Assembly (NCBI GenBank): GCA_020635195.1
Contig: JACKAG010000004.1
Span: 98,605 to 162,604, forward strand
Length of the DNA: 64,000 nt
From: Deltaproteobacteria bacterium
GTDB taxonomy: Bacteria > Bdellovibrionota_B > Oligoflexia > Oligoflexales > Bog-1112
Reading direction: 5' to 3'
The notes beneath the pieces were generated by a model, which was given only the letters and a program-made list of their open reading frames with translations, searched no databases and was not told the origin of the DNA. This document shows positions 32,467-42,655 of the stretch, piece after piece. The stretch's first letter is position 1, and each line of letters begins with the position of its first letter. A program made the position numbers and the translations under genes.

Positions 32467-33767
32467 CGGAAGCCCTCTTCAGCTATGGTTTTTAGTGACC
32501 GCTCTGCTGCTGCCAGCGTGCTGTCCAGATCGCTCTGGCTGTGGGCTGCCGATACAAAGCCAGCCTCATAGGCAGAAGGAGCAAGAGAGATCCCCTCTTT
32601 GAGCATCAGATTAAAATAACGGCCATAGAGATCTGTCCGGCTGCTCTGTGCATCCCGGAAATGACGAACCGGAGTTTCAGAAAAATATACTCCAAACATA
32701 CCACCAGCATAGTCTGTTTGCACAGGTATTTTATGTGATGCGGCTATGTTCCGGATGCCTTCCATCAGACAGGCGGATTTTTCTTCCAGCTGGCTGTAGA
32801 AAAGAGGGTTTTTTTGGATGATTTCGAGTGTCTTCAGTCCGCAGGCTGTCGCCAGAGGGTTTCCCGATAAGGTGCCGGCCTGATATACGGGTCCTGATGG
32901 AGAGAGCTGCTCCATAATCTCGCGTCTGCCACCAAAAGCAGCAAGGGGAAGTCCTCCTCCGATAATTTTACCGAATGTGCAGAGGTCAGGTTTCAGATCC
33001 ATAAGCTGATGCACTCCTCCGAAGGTCATACGGAAACCCGTCATGACCTCGTCGATGATCATCAGAGCGCCTTCTTTATCGCAGAGGGATCGAACTTCCT
33101 GAAAAAAGCCAGGATCAGGACGGATGAATCCTGCATTTCCGGCGATAGGTTCTGCGATGACCGCAGCAATCTCTCCCTGGCACTGTCTGAAAATATGTTC
33201 TAAAGCTTTAAGATCATTGAAAGGTAAGGGGATGGTGCAACGAACAATCTCTTCAGGAACTCCGGCACTGGAGGGATTTCCGAAAGTTGCGGCGCCAGAT
33301 CCGGCGCTGACCAGGAGCATATCAGCATGGCCATGATAGTGGCCTTCAAATTTTATGATTTTGTTTTTTCCGGTGAAGCCACGGGCCAGTCTGACTGCGG
33401 ACATACAGGCTTCCGTGCCAGAGGAAACCAGCCGAACCATATCCATGGCCGGAACTGCATCGCAAAGGACCCTGGCCAGGCGGGTTTCTGCTTCTGTCGG
33501 CGCCCCAAAGCTGAAGCCTTTACTGGCAGTTTCACAGATGGTGGTGACGACATCCGGGTGTGCATGTCCCAGTACAGCGGTCCCCCAGCTGCCGACATAA
33601 TCGATATAGCGCCTGCCATCGACATCCTGGATGACAGAACCCTGCCCTTCAGCAACGAAAAAAGGTTCTCCTCCGACGGCACTGAAGGCTCTTACCGGTG
33701 AGTTCACTCCACCGGGAATATGCTTCTTTGCTTCTGAAAACAGCTTCCTGGAGACAGGTATCTTCAT
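32463..33767 (-). CDS. hemL: Glutamate-1-semialdehyde 2,1-aminomutase
   Basis: HemL makes 5-aminolevulinate in the C5 haem pathway with PMP/PLP. The 434-residue sequence is canonical: G-G-V-N-S-P-V-R-A-F near residue 20, S-S-G-T-E-A-C-M-S-A near 115, D-E-V-M-T-G-F near 240, and the PLP lysine in F-G-K-I-I-G-G-G near 267. Stop and start overlap with mqnA (ATGA) imply coupled translation, which links haem and menaquinone supply, both needed for respiration. Confidence 0.96.
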   Translation of the reverse strand: MKIPVSRKLFSEAKKHIPGGVNSPVRAFSAVGGEPFFVAEGQGSVIQDVDGRRYIDYVGSWGTAVLGHAHPDVVTTICETASKGFSFGAPTEAETRLARVLCDAVPAMDMVRLVSSGTEACMSAVRLARGFTGKNKIIKFEGHYHGHADMLLVSAGSGAATFGNPSSAGVPEEIVRCTIPLPFNDLKALEHIFRQCQGEIAAVIAEPIAGNAGFIRPDPGFFQEVRSLCDKEGALMIIDEVMTGFRMTFGGVHQLMDLKPDLCTFGKIIGGGLPLAAFGGRREIMEQLSPSGPVYQAGTLSGNPLATACGLKTLEIIQKNPLFYSQLEEKSACLMEGIRNIAASHKIPVQTDYAGGMFGVYFSETPVRHFRDAQSSRTDLYGRYFNLMLKEGISLAPSAYEAGFVSAAHSQSDLDSTLAAAERSLKTIAEEGFR

Positions 33768-33857
33768 AGCATGCTCTTTCTGACAGATTATCTACATCCA
33801 AAGTGGGAGGAAAGATACTCTTCCGTTTTTTCTTTGGCAAAGAAATTCTGGAGGGAT

Positions 33858-34895
33858 TCAGAGACCCGAAATCAGCTGAGTCAGAATGAGATCTGTAGGG
33901 AGCTTTTCAAAACCCTTCAGTTGCATGTCTGCCAGCTGGCATTCCTGTAGTTTTCTCAGGAGTTGTGAGACAGAAATCCTGTGCAGATAGCTGCGATATT
34001 CCTTCAGCACCGGCTCCGGAAGCCTGCTGAACTCATAAAAAAAACGGCTGTTCCCGGGGAGGGCGATCGCCAGAGCGGCGCGGATGTGACGGCTCAGAAC
34101 ACTTAAAATGGCAATTCCGCTTTCTCCTTTGTCCAGAAGGCTGAGGATGAGGCTGAGAGCTTTGGCTCTGTCTCCTTTGCACAGGTATTGGCTGAGGGCA
34201 AAGGCATGTTCTTCCCGAAGGACTCCCAGCAAAGAAGCAAGCTGGGAGGGTGACGGGGGGGCTGTCTGATCTGCAAAAACAGGAGCTAATTTACGGATTT
34301 CATTGTCCAGCTGAAACAGGTCCGATCCGATGCTGTTCAGTAGCAGATGCTGGCTTTCATGGGAAAGTTTTAGTCCATGGTCCATGGCGAGCTGTCGGGT
34401 CAGCCCGCTTAGCTCTGAGGGATAAGGTGTAAAACAGGGGATCATCAGGGCTTCAAGACGCTGTGCTTCTTTTATGATATCAGCGCCGGGCTCCTGGCCA
34501 TTAAAAAATAGGGACATAAGGTTGGTCAGATGTCCGGACGTAGGGATCATTTTCAGAGAGTTTTTCAGAGCTTTGACTCGCTCCATATGCAGGAGAAGGT
34601 AGCAGGAACGATCCGAAAAAAGGTCCCGCTCCTGCCAGAAACGGGTCAAAGGCTGGGTCTGGTCCAGTTCTTTTGGTTCCAGTAAACACAGGCTCCGTCC
34701 TTCCCAGAGCTCCTGCCACAGCTTTCTGATCCGGCGTCTTGCATAGCTGAGAAGGAAATCATCATTTCCCCAGAAAAGGACCAGTCCTTTTGCTTTCTCT
34801 GGTTTTTGCTTCCATGACTCTGACAGAGAGTTCCATGCGGAGTCAAACTGTCTGAAGCTGTATTTTGACTTTGTTTTTTTCCTGGGCTTTGCCAT
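33858..34895 (-). CDS. holA: DNA polymerase III subunit delta
   Basis: The delta subunit is the clamp-loader wrench that opens the beta sliding clamp. The 345-residue protein has the three-domain HolA plan: an N-terminal AAA+-like domain with L-V-L-F-W-G-N-D-D-F-L near residue 38 (usually Y-x-x-x-G-x-D-x-x-L), a middle helical region with the L-F-Q-L-D-N-E-I-x-K-L near 195, and a C-terminal collar domain. The clamp-binding N-terminal loop is not obvious. It lies 10 bases after the ppx stop. Confidence 0.9.
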   Translation of the reverse strand: MAKPRKKTKSKYSFRQFDSAWNSLSESWKQKPEKAKGLVLFWGNDDFLLSYARRRIRKLWQELWEGRSLCLLEPKELDQTQPLTRFWQERDLFSDRSCYLLLHMERVKALKNSLKMIPTSGHLTNLMSLFFNGQEPGADIIKEAQRLEALMIPCFTPYPSELSGLTRQLAMDHGLKLSHESQHLLLNSIGSDLFQLDNEIRKLAPVFADQTAPPSPSQLASLLGVLREEHAFALSQYLCKGDRAKALSLILSLLDKGESGIAILSVLSRHIRAALAIALPGNSRFFYEFSRLPEPVLKEYRSYLHRISVSQLLRKLQECQLADMQLKGFEKLPTDLILTQLISGL

Positions 34896-34905
34896 GTTGT
34901 CGAAC

Positions 34906-36489
34906 TCACTGGGCCAGTTGCAGGTGGATGGGGTGCCCCAGCTGCTCTTCCAGGAGGGTTTTTTCTCTGGCGAGTTTTACCAGCTCGACATGTCCGGCAC
35001 CGGGCTCAGCTGCTTGTACCACAAAAATGAATGAGTTCCCTTCCTGACGTATCTGGATGGATATAATTTGTTTCTGGCGACTCCGGTTTGCCGCGACGGC
35101 AATCCGGAGAAATGCAGCGAGGTAATTGACTTTATTCCGTTCTTCCCGGGAGAGGTCCAGACAGTCCTCACTCTTTTTTCCGGCTTTGCCTTTTCTGTGA
35201 TAGCGGGCAATCAGTCCGATCATGCGTCGCTCCCGGTCTGAAAAGCCCATGAGCCGGCTGTTGGTAATCAGATAGCAGGAATGGCGGTGATAACGGGAAA
35301 AGTTAAGAAATTTTCCGCATTCATGGAGCCATGCTGCTGCTTTCAGCATGCTCCGGTCCGAAACCTGAACTCTGCCATCGCTGCGATCGGGCTGAGTTCT
35401 GCTGTGTATCTGGTCATAAAGGCTCAGAGCCATCGCTGTGATTTGTTCTGCATAGCTTTCATCGATACAGAATTGTCGCCCAAGGAGGCGGATCTGATTC
35501 CAGCGGACATTACGGGACTCCGTAGGTGAGAGGGCATGAATCCGGCTTAATGTATCATGTACCAGACCTTCTCTGAGTCCCCATGCGGAAACCGTCCACT
35601 GAGAGACTCCCAGAACACTTGTCAGACGTCTGAGGATCAGAGCCCCTGCCAGGATGATATCTGCTCTGTCTGAATCGATCCCCCAGCGTTTTCTGATGGC
35701 TTCCGGATCAAGGGTTTCGGTGAGCTCTTCGGTTAATCTGTGAATATCGCCAGCGTTCATGATGTAGCCATTCAGGTTTTCAGGGGTTCCCCGGCGGCTG
35801 TCAAAGGCGTGCATCATGGCAAGGGTTTTTGCCGTTCCTGAGCAGATTATAGCAGATTCAAAATGCAGTTTTCTGGCTGCTACTCCCAGAGGGCTTAGCT
35901 TCAGATCGATTTCCTCTTTCATTTTCAGGGGGAGGTCAGGTTGGTAACCACGGGCCGTCAGGAACTTTCGGTTAAGCGTAACAGCTCCCAGCTCAAATGA
36001 CGTGACATAGAAAATTTCATCTTTCCTGCAAACGATCAGCTCTGTTGACCCTCCTCCGATATCAGCGCCCAGAAAGGCTGTATCCTGTAGAGGGAATCCC
36101 CACTGCATACCAAGAGACACCAGGCGTGCTTCTTCATCACCATCAATCAGGGATATATGTAAGCCTGTCCGGAGAAACACCTGCCGGATCAGGGTCTGGT
36201 AGTTTTTTGCAACTCTGGTGGCGTGGGTGGCTACGACCCGGTAAATGGGCTGGTATGCCGAGGCAATGTCTTTCATACGAGCCAGGACATCGGTGATCTT
36301 TGAGATTCCTGTCTGGCTTAGCTCTCCCGAAGCTTCAAGAGCTTCTCCGAGTCTGACCACTTCTTTATCCGAATCCAGGCGGACCATGTGTCCGTACTGG
36401 TCTGTCTGGGCAATAAGCAGATGTACGGAGTTTGTGCCGATGTCAATGACGGCAATAACCGGGTTTGTGGCAGGGTGTGTTGTTTCCAT
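34906..36489 (-). CDS. ppx: Ppx/GppA phosphatase (exopolyphosphatase / pppGpp phosphohydrolase)
   Basis: This enzyme hydrolyses polyphosphate or pppGpp and belongs to the actin-like ATPase fold. The N-terminal domain has I-D-I-G-T-N-S-V-H-L-L near residue 13, D-G-D-E-E-A-R-L near 135 and G-A-D-I-G-G-G-S-T-E-L near 160. A C-terminal HD-type helical domain has L-H-E-C-G-K-F-L-N-F-S-R-Y-H-R-H-S near 400. The ATG at 36489 with AGGG upstream is preferred; a GTG at 36525 is in frame. Whether it acts on polyphosphate or pppGpp cannot be told from sequence. It is the first gene of ppx-holA-hemL-mqnA. Confidence 0.9.
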   Translation of the reverse strand: METTHPATNPVIAVIDIGTNSVHLLIAQTDQYGHMVRLDSDKEVVRLGEALEASGELSQTGISKITDVLARMKDIASAYQPIYRVVATHATRVAKNYQTLIRQVFLRTGLHISLIDGDEEARLVSLGMQWGFPLQDTAFLGADIGGGSTELIVCRKDEIFYVTSFELGAVTLNRKFLTARGYQPDLPLKMKEEIDLKLSPLGVAARKLHFESAIICSGTAKTLAMMHAFDSRRGTPENLNGYIMNAGDIHRLTEELTETLDPEAIRKRWGIDSDRADIILAGALILRRLTSVLGVSQWTVSAWGLREGLVHDTLSRIHALSPTESRNVRWNQIRLLGRQFCIDESYAEQITAMALSLYDQIHSRTQPDRSDGRVQVSDRSMLKAAAWLHECGKFLNFSRYHRHSCYLITNSRLMGFSDRERRMIGLIARYHRKGKAGKKSEDCLDLSREERNKVNYLAAFLRIAVAANRSRQKQIISIQIRQEGNSFIFVVQAAEPGAGHVELVKLAREKTLLEEQLGHPIHLQLAQ

Positions 36490-36676
36490 ACTGTGTGTCC
36501 CTATGATATCCGGTCTTTTTGTCACAGGGTGATCCCATTCATCAGGTTTCCTTTATGACTATCGTCTCAAAAGATGTTGCTTTTGAGGAGGGTGTGCCTG
36601 TTTCTGTCACGAGTCGTGCTGCGTCACCTCAGTGAGGCTATCTTCTCGTATCATCTGAGAAAAGGCCAGCCCTGTC

Positions 36677-37882
36677 ATGGATCTTTTTCTGGATAATCTC
36701 AGTAAATATTTTTTAATATCAGAGATTAAGGCTTTCTTTTTTCCTGTCAGCCTCAAAGGCGTCGTTGTTTTTGCCGATGAATCCTGGCGTATGGTCTTAA
36801 GAGATCATGAGGGGTGCACTGTGAAGGACAAAACGCTTTTGTCGCAGGTAGCTTATCCGGAAATTGCAGTCCCGGTGCGGGAATTTTGTGTCGGGATTTC
36901 CAAAGCATTTTCAAGTATTATCGGTGTTGATCTGCATTTACAGAATCGGGACACGCTTCTTGATGAAGTTGAAAAATTTAGCACACAGCATACCACAATT
37001 GCGACAGTCCCGTTTTCTGGTGGGGTGACGGGAGAATTTTTTATATGTGTCTGTAAAAGTGACTGGGCTCCTCTTCTTGCTGAAATCAGTGGACTTTCCC
37101 CGGACAGCGCGGAGATGGCAGAACTTCTCAACTCAACCTTTCAGGAAATTATTAATACAGCTGCCGGAGAAGCGATTGGAGCGATCAAGGCTAATTTTGG
37201 TGTTGTGACCATGTTAAGTCCCAGGCTGATCGAGGGGACGCTTGATTATCCGGCGACGAGGCTTTATAATTTTTCTTTTTTATCGGATAAAAATCATTCC
37301 ATTGTGGAAGCACGCCTGTCTCTTGATCTGATGGAGCAGGAAATCAATGTTGAGCATGAAAGGCTCAAAAAAGATTCCCGCCTGGATGTCACAGGTCTGT
37401 TCAATAAAAAGCACTTCATAGAAACTCTGGCAGAAGTTGAAAAAAGATTTGAGCGATCCGGTTATTTTTCTGTTATTTTTGCAGATATTAACCGTCTGAA
37501 ATATATTAATGATACTTATGGCCATGATGCAGGGGATGCTTATATTCAGGCTGCATGCAATATTCTGAGGCAGTCCTGTAGGTATTCTGACTTTTGTTTC
37601 CGGATAGGTGGTGATGAGCTGGTAATTATCCTGCCAAAGTGCATGAAGGAAGATATCATCCATGTTCTTCGTCGTATTGAATCATTGACAAGTATTGCAC
37701 ATATTGAGGTTCAGGATTCGGCCGGACGGCCTGTACAGGTCGGGGTCAATATGAGCATTGGTTATGCTTCGAACAGTGAGCCCGGGATTGGTGTCAGCGA
37801 TGTTCTGAAAACAGCAGACTCCCGGATGGAAGAGAATAAAAGAGAGTGGTATAAAACTCAGAATATTTCCCGGCGCAATTAA
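36677..37882 (+). CDS. Diguanylate cyclase with N-terminal CheX-like domain
   Basis: 401 residues, no membrane segments. The C-terminal GGDEF domain (about 235-395) makes cyclic-di-GMP: D-I-N-R-L-K-Y-I-N-D-T-Y-G-H-D-A-G-D near 270 and the catalytic R-I-G-G-D-E-L near 312 (L for F at the last place is tolerated in active enzymes). An allosteric R-x-x-D product site (R-Y-S-D) lies five residues before the GG, so feedback inhibition is likely. The first 200 residues resemble CheX/CheC-type domains (E-L-L-N-S-T-F-Q-E-I-I-N-T-A-A-G near 155, like the N-x-x-G-N-x-x-x-G helices), though the phosphatase residues are not evident. Confidence 0.85.
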   Translation: MDLFLDNLSKYFLISEIKAFFFPVSLKGVVVFADESWRMVLRDHEGCTVKDKTLLSQVAYPEIAVPVREFCVGISKAFSSIIGVDLHLQNRDTLLDEVEKFSTQHTTIATVPFSGGVTGEFFICVCKSDWAPLLAEISGLSPDSAEMAELLNSTFQEIINTAAGEAIGAIKANFGVVTMLSPRLIEGTLDYPATRLYNFSFLSDKNHSIVEARLSLDLMEQEINVEHERLKKDSRLDVTGLFNKKHFIETLAEVEKRFERSGYFSVIFADINRLKYINDTYGHDAGDAYIQAACNILRQSCRYSDFCFRIGGDELVIILPKCMKEDIIHVLRRIESLTSIAHIEVQDSAGRPVQVGVNMSIGYASNSEPGIGVSDVLKTADSRMEENKREWYKTQNISRRN

Positions 37883-38259
37883 TCTGTTCTTTTAAAGATA
37901 TCTGAGAGGTGATCCGGGTTGTTTTTTCCGGACCTCTGCCGTGGATTCTCGCCGTAAAGACACATCTTAGTCTGATTTAAGTAATCCTCATCATCTCCAG
38001 AGCAAAATGGACCTCAGCTGCAAAAATGTTAAGGTGAGATCTGTTTTGAATTGCAGCATCCAGGAAACGAATGGCTTAGATTCGGATGCCTGCATGCCTC
38101 CTTATGTATCAGGGGAAAGTTCACCAGAACAGACAGATGATTAAGGTATTCAAAGAGGCAGAGTTCTGTGACTTAAATAAGAAAGACAGTGTAGCAGAGC
38201 ACGGAATTATCCGGCAGCTTTGTCAGCTGAGCAACAGAGTCTGAGACGGAGTGTGATAA
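37883..38259. other. Intergenic region before metH
   Basis: A hairpin (AGAGGT..CCGG / CCGG..ACCT, about 37904-37937) just after the diguanylate cyclase gene could end its transcript. I looked for a cobalamin, SAM or SAH riboswitch before metH and saw no convincing core. The metH ribosome-binding site is GGAG at about 38246. The rest shows nothing I can name. Confidence 0.4.
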
Positions 38260-41200
38260 ATGGTTTCTGATGCGTTGATCCGGGAGCTGAAGCAGAGGAT
38301 TGTCTTCCTTGATGGTGCAATGGGCACAATGATTCAGAAGCAGAAGCTGTCCGAAAGTGACTACAGAGGGAAGCGCTTTGCGGTTCATAAGACAGACCTT
38401 CTGGGAAATAATGACCTTTTGTCTCTGACAGCTCCCGACCTTATTATGGATATCCATTATCAATATCTGATAGCCGGATCAGATATTATTTCCACGAATA
38501 CATTCAACAGCACCCGTCTGGGGCAGGCCGAATATCAGACAGGGCATCTGGTGCGTGAGATGAATCTGGCCTCAGTAAAGCTGGCAAAACAGGCAATAGA
38601 AAAAGCCAGACGGCATCATCCTGAGCGGCAGTTCTTTATTGCGGGCTCCGTCGGACCGACTAATCGCACGGCTTCGATATCGCCGGACGTTAACCGGCCA
38701 GAGTTTCGTGCTGTGGATTACGAGGAACTTTACCAGAATTACTATGAGCAGATCGAAGCCCTGGCAGAGGGTGGCGTTGATCTGATTCTCCCCGAAACAG
38801 TGTTTGATACCCTTAATCTCAAAGCATGTCTGATGGCGCATCATCGTTTTTCGGAACAGCATAAATGCAATCTTCCTTTGATGATTTCCGGAACCGTCAC
38901 CGATCGTTCCGGACGGACACTTTCTGGTCAGACCTTAGAGGCTTTCTGGAATTCTGTCCGGCATGCTGCCCCTTTGAGTATCGGACTGAACTGTGCGTTT
39001 GGAGCAGAGCAGATGCTGCCATTTGTCCGTGAGCTGTCCGCTGTTGCAGACTGTTTTCTGAGCTGCTATCCAAACGCAGGATTGCCTAATCCGCTTGCAG
39101 AATCGGGCTATGATGAGGGCCCGGAGGATACCGCAGGTCATCTGCTGCATTTTGCACAGGAAGGTCTTCTCAATCTGGTAGGTGGCTGCTGTGGAACCAC
39201 TCCGGATCATATCCGGGCCATGGTGCGTATGCTGTCAGACTGCCGTCCAAGAGTTCCGGCGAAGAGGGATCATCAGCTGCGTCTTAGTGGTCTTGAGGTT
39301 CTGAATCTTCCCGAAGAAGGGGCCCCCTTTTTGCTGGTTGGCGAGCGGACGAATGTGACAGGCTCTCCTAAATTCCGCAAACTCATCACACAGGATCTTT
39401 TTGATGATGCCCTGTCGATTGCCAGACAGCAGGTCGAAAACGGGGCTAATATTATTGATGTTAACTTTGATGAGGGGATGTTAGACGGGCCTGCCTGCAT
39501 GACTCGTTTTCTGAATCTTATTGCATCTGAGCCGGATATTGCACGGGTTCCTGTCATGATTGACAGTTCCCGCTGGGATGTTATTGAGGCAGGGCTCAGG
39601 TGTGTCCAGGGGAAGTCTGTTGTCAATTCTATCAGTCTGAAGGAAGGAGAAGCTGAGTTTCTGGCTAAGGCCAGGATGATCCGAGCCTATGGTGCTGCCG
39701 CGATTGTGATGGCTTTTGATGAAGAAGGACAGGCAGCCAGCCGGGATGATAAGGTAAGGATCTGTCAGCGAGCCTATCAGTTATTACGCAGTATAGATTT
39801 TCCGGCAGAAGATATTATTTTCGATCCGAATGTGCTGACCGTTGCGACGGGTATGTCCGAGCATGACCGCTATGCACTTGATTTTATCGAAGCCATCAGT
39901 GCCATTAAAAAAAGCTGTCCTCTGGCCCGGGTGAGCGGAGGGATCAGTAATGTTTCTTTTTCTTTCAGAGGGCAGAACCGGGTCCGTGAAGCGATGCATT
40001 CTGCATTTTTATTTCACAGCATTCATGCTGGTCTGGATATGGGGATCGTCAATGCAGGAATGCTTGAGGTGTATGAAAATATTGATCCTGAGTTGCTCAA
40101 AAGGGTAGAGGATGTCCTCTTAAATCGTCATGAAGATGCGACAGCGGAGCTGACCGAATTTGCCAGGAGTCTGCTGCCGTCTACCGGGAAATCGCAGGGA
40201 CCAGATATGACCTGGAGAGAACAGGATGTCGGTGCCCGGATCAGTCACGCTGTGATTTATGGAGAAACGCGTTTTATTGAGGCAGATACAGAAGAAGCTC
40301 TGCGACGTTCAGGAGAGGCTTTACAGGTGATCGAAGGCCCGCTGATGGATGGTATGAAGGTCGTCGGAGATCTCTTTGGTGAAGGTAAGATGTTTCTGCC
40401 ACAGGTGGTCAAAAGCGCAAGGGTTATGAAAAAATCAGTCGAATTTTTAACCCCGTTTATGAAGAAGGCGGACAATAAACAGGAGCAGAATTACAGAGGT
40501 GTGTTTCTGATCGCAACAGTAAAAGGTGATGTGCATGATATCGGTAAAAATATCGTGTCCGTTGTGCTGTCCTGCAATAATTACAGAGTCGTTGACCTTG
40601 GAGTTATGGTCCGATGTGAAGATATTCTGAGCGCAGCACAAAGAGAAAAGGCAGATTTTATTGGCCTCAGTGGTCTGATCACCCCATCGCTGGATGAAAT
40701 GGTCAAAAATGCCCGTGAAATGCAGGCACAGGATTTTAAAGTCCCGTTACTGGTCGGAGGAGCAACCACCAGTAAAGTCCATACTGCGGTCAAAATCGCA
40801 CCAGAGTATGAACAGGTCGTCTGTCATGTCAGTGATGCTTCTCTCGTTGTTGGGGTCTGTAACCAGCTGATGAATCCTCTGTCCAGACCTGATTTTATTA
40901 AGACTTTAGAACAGGATCATGAAGAACTTCGAGAACGTTATCAGAATCATCGCAACAAACGAAAGCTTCTTTCGCTTGAGGAAGCCCGGAACAGGAAATT
41001 TTTATCTGTAAGTGATGATATTCCTGAGCAGCCTTCTTTTACAGGGGTTCGCCATTACAGGGATATTCCGGTGGCTGACCTGGTCCCTTATATTGACTGG
41101 TCACCTTTTTTCTGGACATGGGAAATGAGAGGGCATTATCCGGGGATTCTGAGTTCAGAAAAATGGGGAGAACAGGCCAGAAAACTCTTTCATGATGCCA

Positions 41201-41928
41201 ACAGGATGTTAAAAGACATCATGTTTCATCAGCGCTGGCATCCTGCTGCGGCCATCGGTATATGGCCTGCGATGTCGGATGGGGATGATGTCAGACTCTT
41301 CCGGGATTCTGCATGTAAAGATTCCCTGGAGACACTATGTTTTCTGCGGCAGCAGATGATAAAGAAAGACGGAGAGCCGTCCTGTTGTCTGGCAGATTTT
41401 GTCAGACCTTTATCTCACCCCCATTGTGATTATATGGGAGCCTTTGCCGTTAGTGTTGGTGGAGACGTTGAGGAACTGGCGGACTGGCATGCTCGTCGTC
41501 ATGATGATTATCAGTCTATTCTCGTCCGGGCTGTGGGAGATCGCCTGGCAGAGGCTCTGGCAGAATTCATGCATAAAAAGGTGCGCGAGTTATGGGGCTA
41601 CGGATTGGGAGAAAGCCTGTCTCCGGAAGAGCTGCTGAAGGAATCTTATCGTGGAATCCGTCCGGCTCCTGGCTATCCCGCCTGTCCGGATCATACGGAG
41701 AAAGATAAACTCTGGACTCTTCTTTCTGTTGATGAATGCCCGGGAATTTCTCTTACAGAAAATTATGCGATGACACCAGGCAGTTCTGTTGTTGGCTATT
41801 ATTTTGCTCATCCGGATAGTCGTTATTTTCGGGTCGGACAGATCGGAGATGACCAGCTTGAGGATTATGCAAGAAGAAAGCAGATGAGTCTTTCTGATGT
41901 CAGAAAATGGCTGGGAGCCGGATTCTGA
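38260..41928 (+). CDS. metH: Cobalamin-dependent methionine synthase
   Basis: MetH transfers the methyl of methyltetrahydrofolate to homocysteine via methylcobalamin. All modules are present in 1222 residues. The homocysteine domain (1-330) has zinc cysteines in N-C-A-F-G and G-G-C-C-G-T-T. The pterin domain (about 350-610) has G-E-R-T-N-V-T-G. The cobalamin cap and Rossmann domain (about 650-895) have the axial-ligand motif D-V-H-D-I-G near 755. The reactivation domain (about 910-1220) has R-P-A-P-G-Y-P-A near 1130 for SAM. The presence of the reactivation domain fits oxygen-exposed growth. It is a single-gene unit. Confidence 0.97.
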   Translation: MVSDALIRELKQRIVFLDGAMGTMIQKQKLSESDYRGKRFAVHKTDLLGNNDLLSLTAPDLIMDIHYQYLIAGSDIISTNTFNSTRLGQAEYQTGHLVREMNLASVKLAKQAIEKARRHHPERQFFIAGSVGPTNRTASISPDVNRPEFRAVDYEELYQNYYEQIEALAEGGVDLILPETVFDTLNLKACLMAHHRFSEQHKCNLPLMISGTVTDRSGRTLSGQTLEAFWNSVRHAAPLSIGLNCAFGAEQMLPFVRELSAVADCFLSCYPNAGLPNPLAESGYDEGPEDTAGHLLHFAQEGLLNLVGGCCGTTPDHIRAMVRMLSDCRPRVPAKRDHQLRLSGLEVLNLPEEGAPFLLVGERTNVTGSPKFRKLITQDLFDDALSIARQQVENGANIIDVNFDEGMLDGPACMTRFLNLIASEPDIARVPVMIDSSRWDVIEAGLRCVQGKSVVNSISLKEGEAEFLAKARMIRAYGAAAIVMAFDEEGQAASRDDKVRICQRAYQLLRSIDFPAEDIIFDPNVLTVATGMSEHDRYALDFIEAISAIKKSCPLARVSGGISNVSFSFRGQNRVREAMHSAFLFHSIHAGLDMGIVNAGMLEVYENIDPELLKRVEDVLLNRHEDATAELTEFARSLLPSTGKSQGPDMTWREQDVGARISHAVIYGETRFIEADTEEALRRSGEALQVIEGPLMDGMKVVGDLFGEGKMFLPQVVKSARVMKKSVEFLTPFMKKADNKQEQNYRGVFLIATVKGDVHDIGKNIVSVVLSCNNYRVVDLGVMVRCEDILSAAQREKADFIGLSGLITPSLDEMVKNAREMQAQDFKVPLLVGGATTSKVHTAVKIAPEYEQVVCHVSDASLVVGVCNQLMNPLSRPDFIKTLEQDHEELRERYQNHRNKRKLLSLEEARNRKFLSVSDDIPEQPSFTGVRHYRDIPVADLVPYIDWSPFFWTWEMRGHYPGILSSEKWGEQARKLFHDANRMLKDIMFHQRWHPAAAIGIWPAMSDGDDVRLFRDSACKDSLETLCFLRQQMIKKDGEPSCCLADFVRPLSHPHCDYMGAFAVSVGGDVEELADWHARRHDDYQSILVRAVGDRLAEALAEFMHKKVRELWGYGLGESLSPEELLKESYRGIRPAPGYPACPDHTEKDKLWTLLSVDECPGISLTENYAMTPGSSVVGYYFAHPDSRYFRVGQIGDDQLEDYARRKQMSLSDVRKWLGAGF

Positions 41929-42006
41929 TTGTGATGATCCTGTATCGCTGTTTTCAGCATCTTTGATCCTTATAAGATATCCGGCTCATAGATCTGTTAT
42001 ATAAGG

Positions 42007-42651
42007 CTATCCTGTCTTTGCAATGATCCCGGCAGTGATGAAATCCTTGTAGACTCTGTGGGCTGGTTCATAGGAGCAGTGACATATTTTAGCGACCTGG
42101 TAGGGGTTTTTTGCGCCAGATTCTATTGCCGTTGCAATATCAGCTCTCCAGTTAGGTCCATAAATCAACTTATTTTTATAGTGTTTGTTGATCTTTGCCA
42201 GTTGTTCTGGTGCCAGAACATATTTATCAGTTATCGACTCAGATCCTTTTGGAATCAGGTAACCAGATCCCTTCGACCACTCTTCTTCACCTTTTAATTT
42301 TGCTCTGGCTTTATTCGTGTCAGGATTCCCATTTGTAAGAAGCGTATCTGGCCTTGAGACTATTTTTTTCCATCGATATTGTTTGCAACATATCCCGAAT
42401 AATGCAATAAGGCCAAGCCATGGTGGAGCTTTATTTCCGGATATTTTACTGAGTCTTTCAATATTTATTTTGTCACCATGGATTTTTACCCATGACAGAA
42501 TGAGCCCAAGGAGTCTTTTATCATCTGAAATATTTTTAATCGCTAAAATTAGTGTTAATTCAATATCCGAAAAAACATATAATGTGTTTTCGGAATTCAC
42601 ATTGATGCCGATAGATGCAAGTCTCTGATATAAATTAATATTTGTGTTCAT
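42007..42651 (-). CDS. Probable antitoxin/regulator partner of the nucleotidyltransferase
   Basis: A 214-residue soluble protein I cannot place in a named family. The C-terminal 60 residues look like a winged helix (I-E-S-G-A-K-N-P-Y-Q-V-A-K-I-C-H-C-S-Y-E then V-Y-K-D-F), a DNA-binding fold often found in AbiEi-like antitoxins. The N-terminal part is helical. It starts four bases after the nucleotidyltransferase stop. The codon use is AT-rich against the flanking core genes, as in the upstream partner, so the pair was probably acquired together. Confidence 0.72.
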   Translation of the reverse strand: MNTNINLYQRLASIGINVNSENTLYVFSDIELTLILAIKNISDDKRLLGLILSWVKIHGDKINIERLSKISGNKAPPWLGLIALFGICCKQYRWKKIVSRPDTLLTNGNPDTNKARAKLKGEEEWSKGSGYLIPKGSESITDKYVLAPEQLAKINKHYKNKLIYGPNWRADIATAIESGAKNPYQVAKICHCSYEPAHRVYKDFITAGIIAKTG

Positions 42652-42655
42652 TCAT

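Noticed and set aside
33649..33840. Small gene between holA and hemL
   Set aside because: Mostly antisense frame or out-of-frame overlap with the hemL start; no independent support.
37883..38259. Cobalamin or SAM/SAH riboswitch before metH
   Set aside because: Searched by eye for the conserved cores and pairing; none found. Only a small hairpin near the upstream gene.
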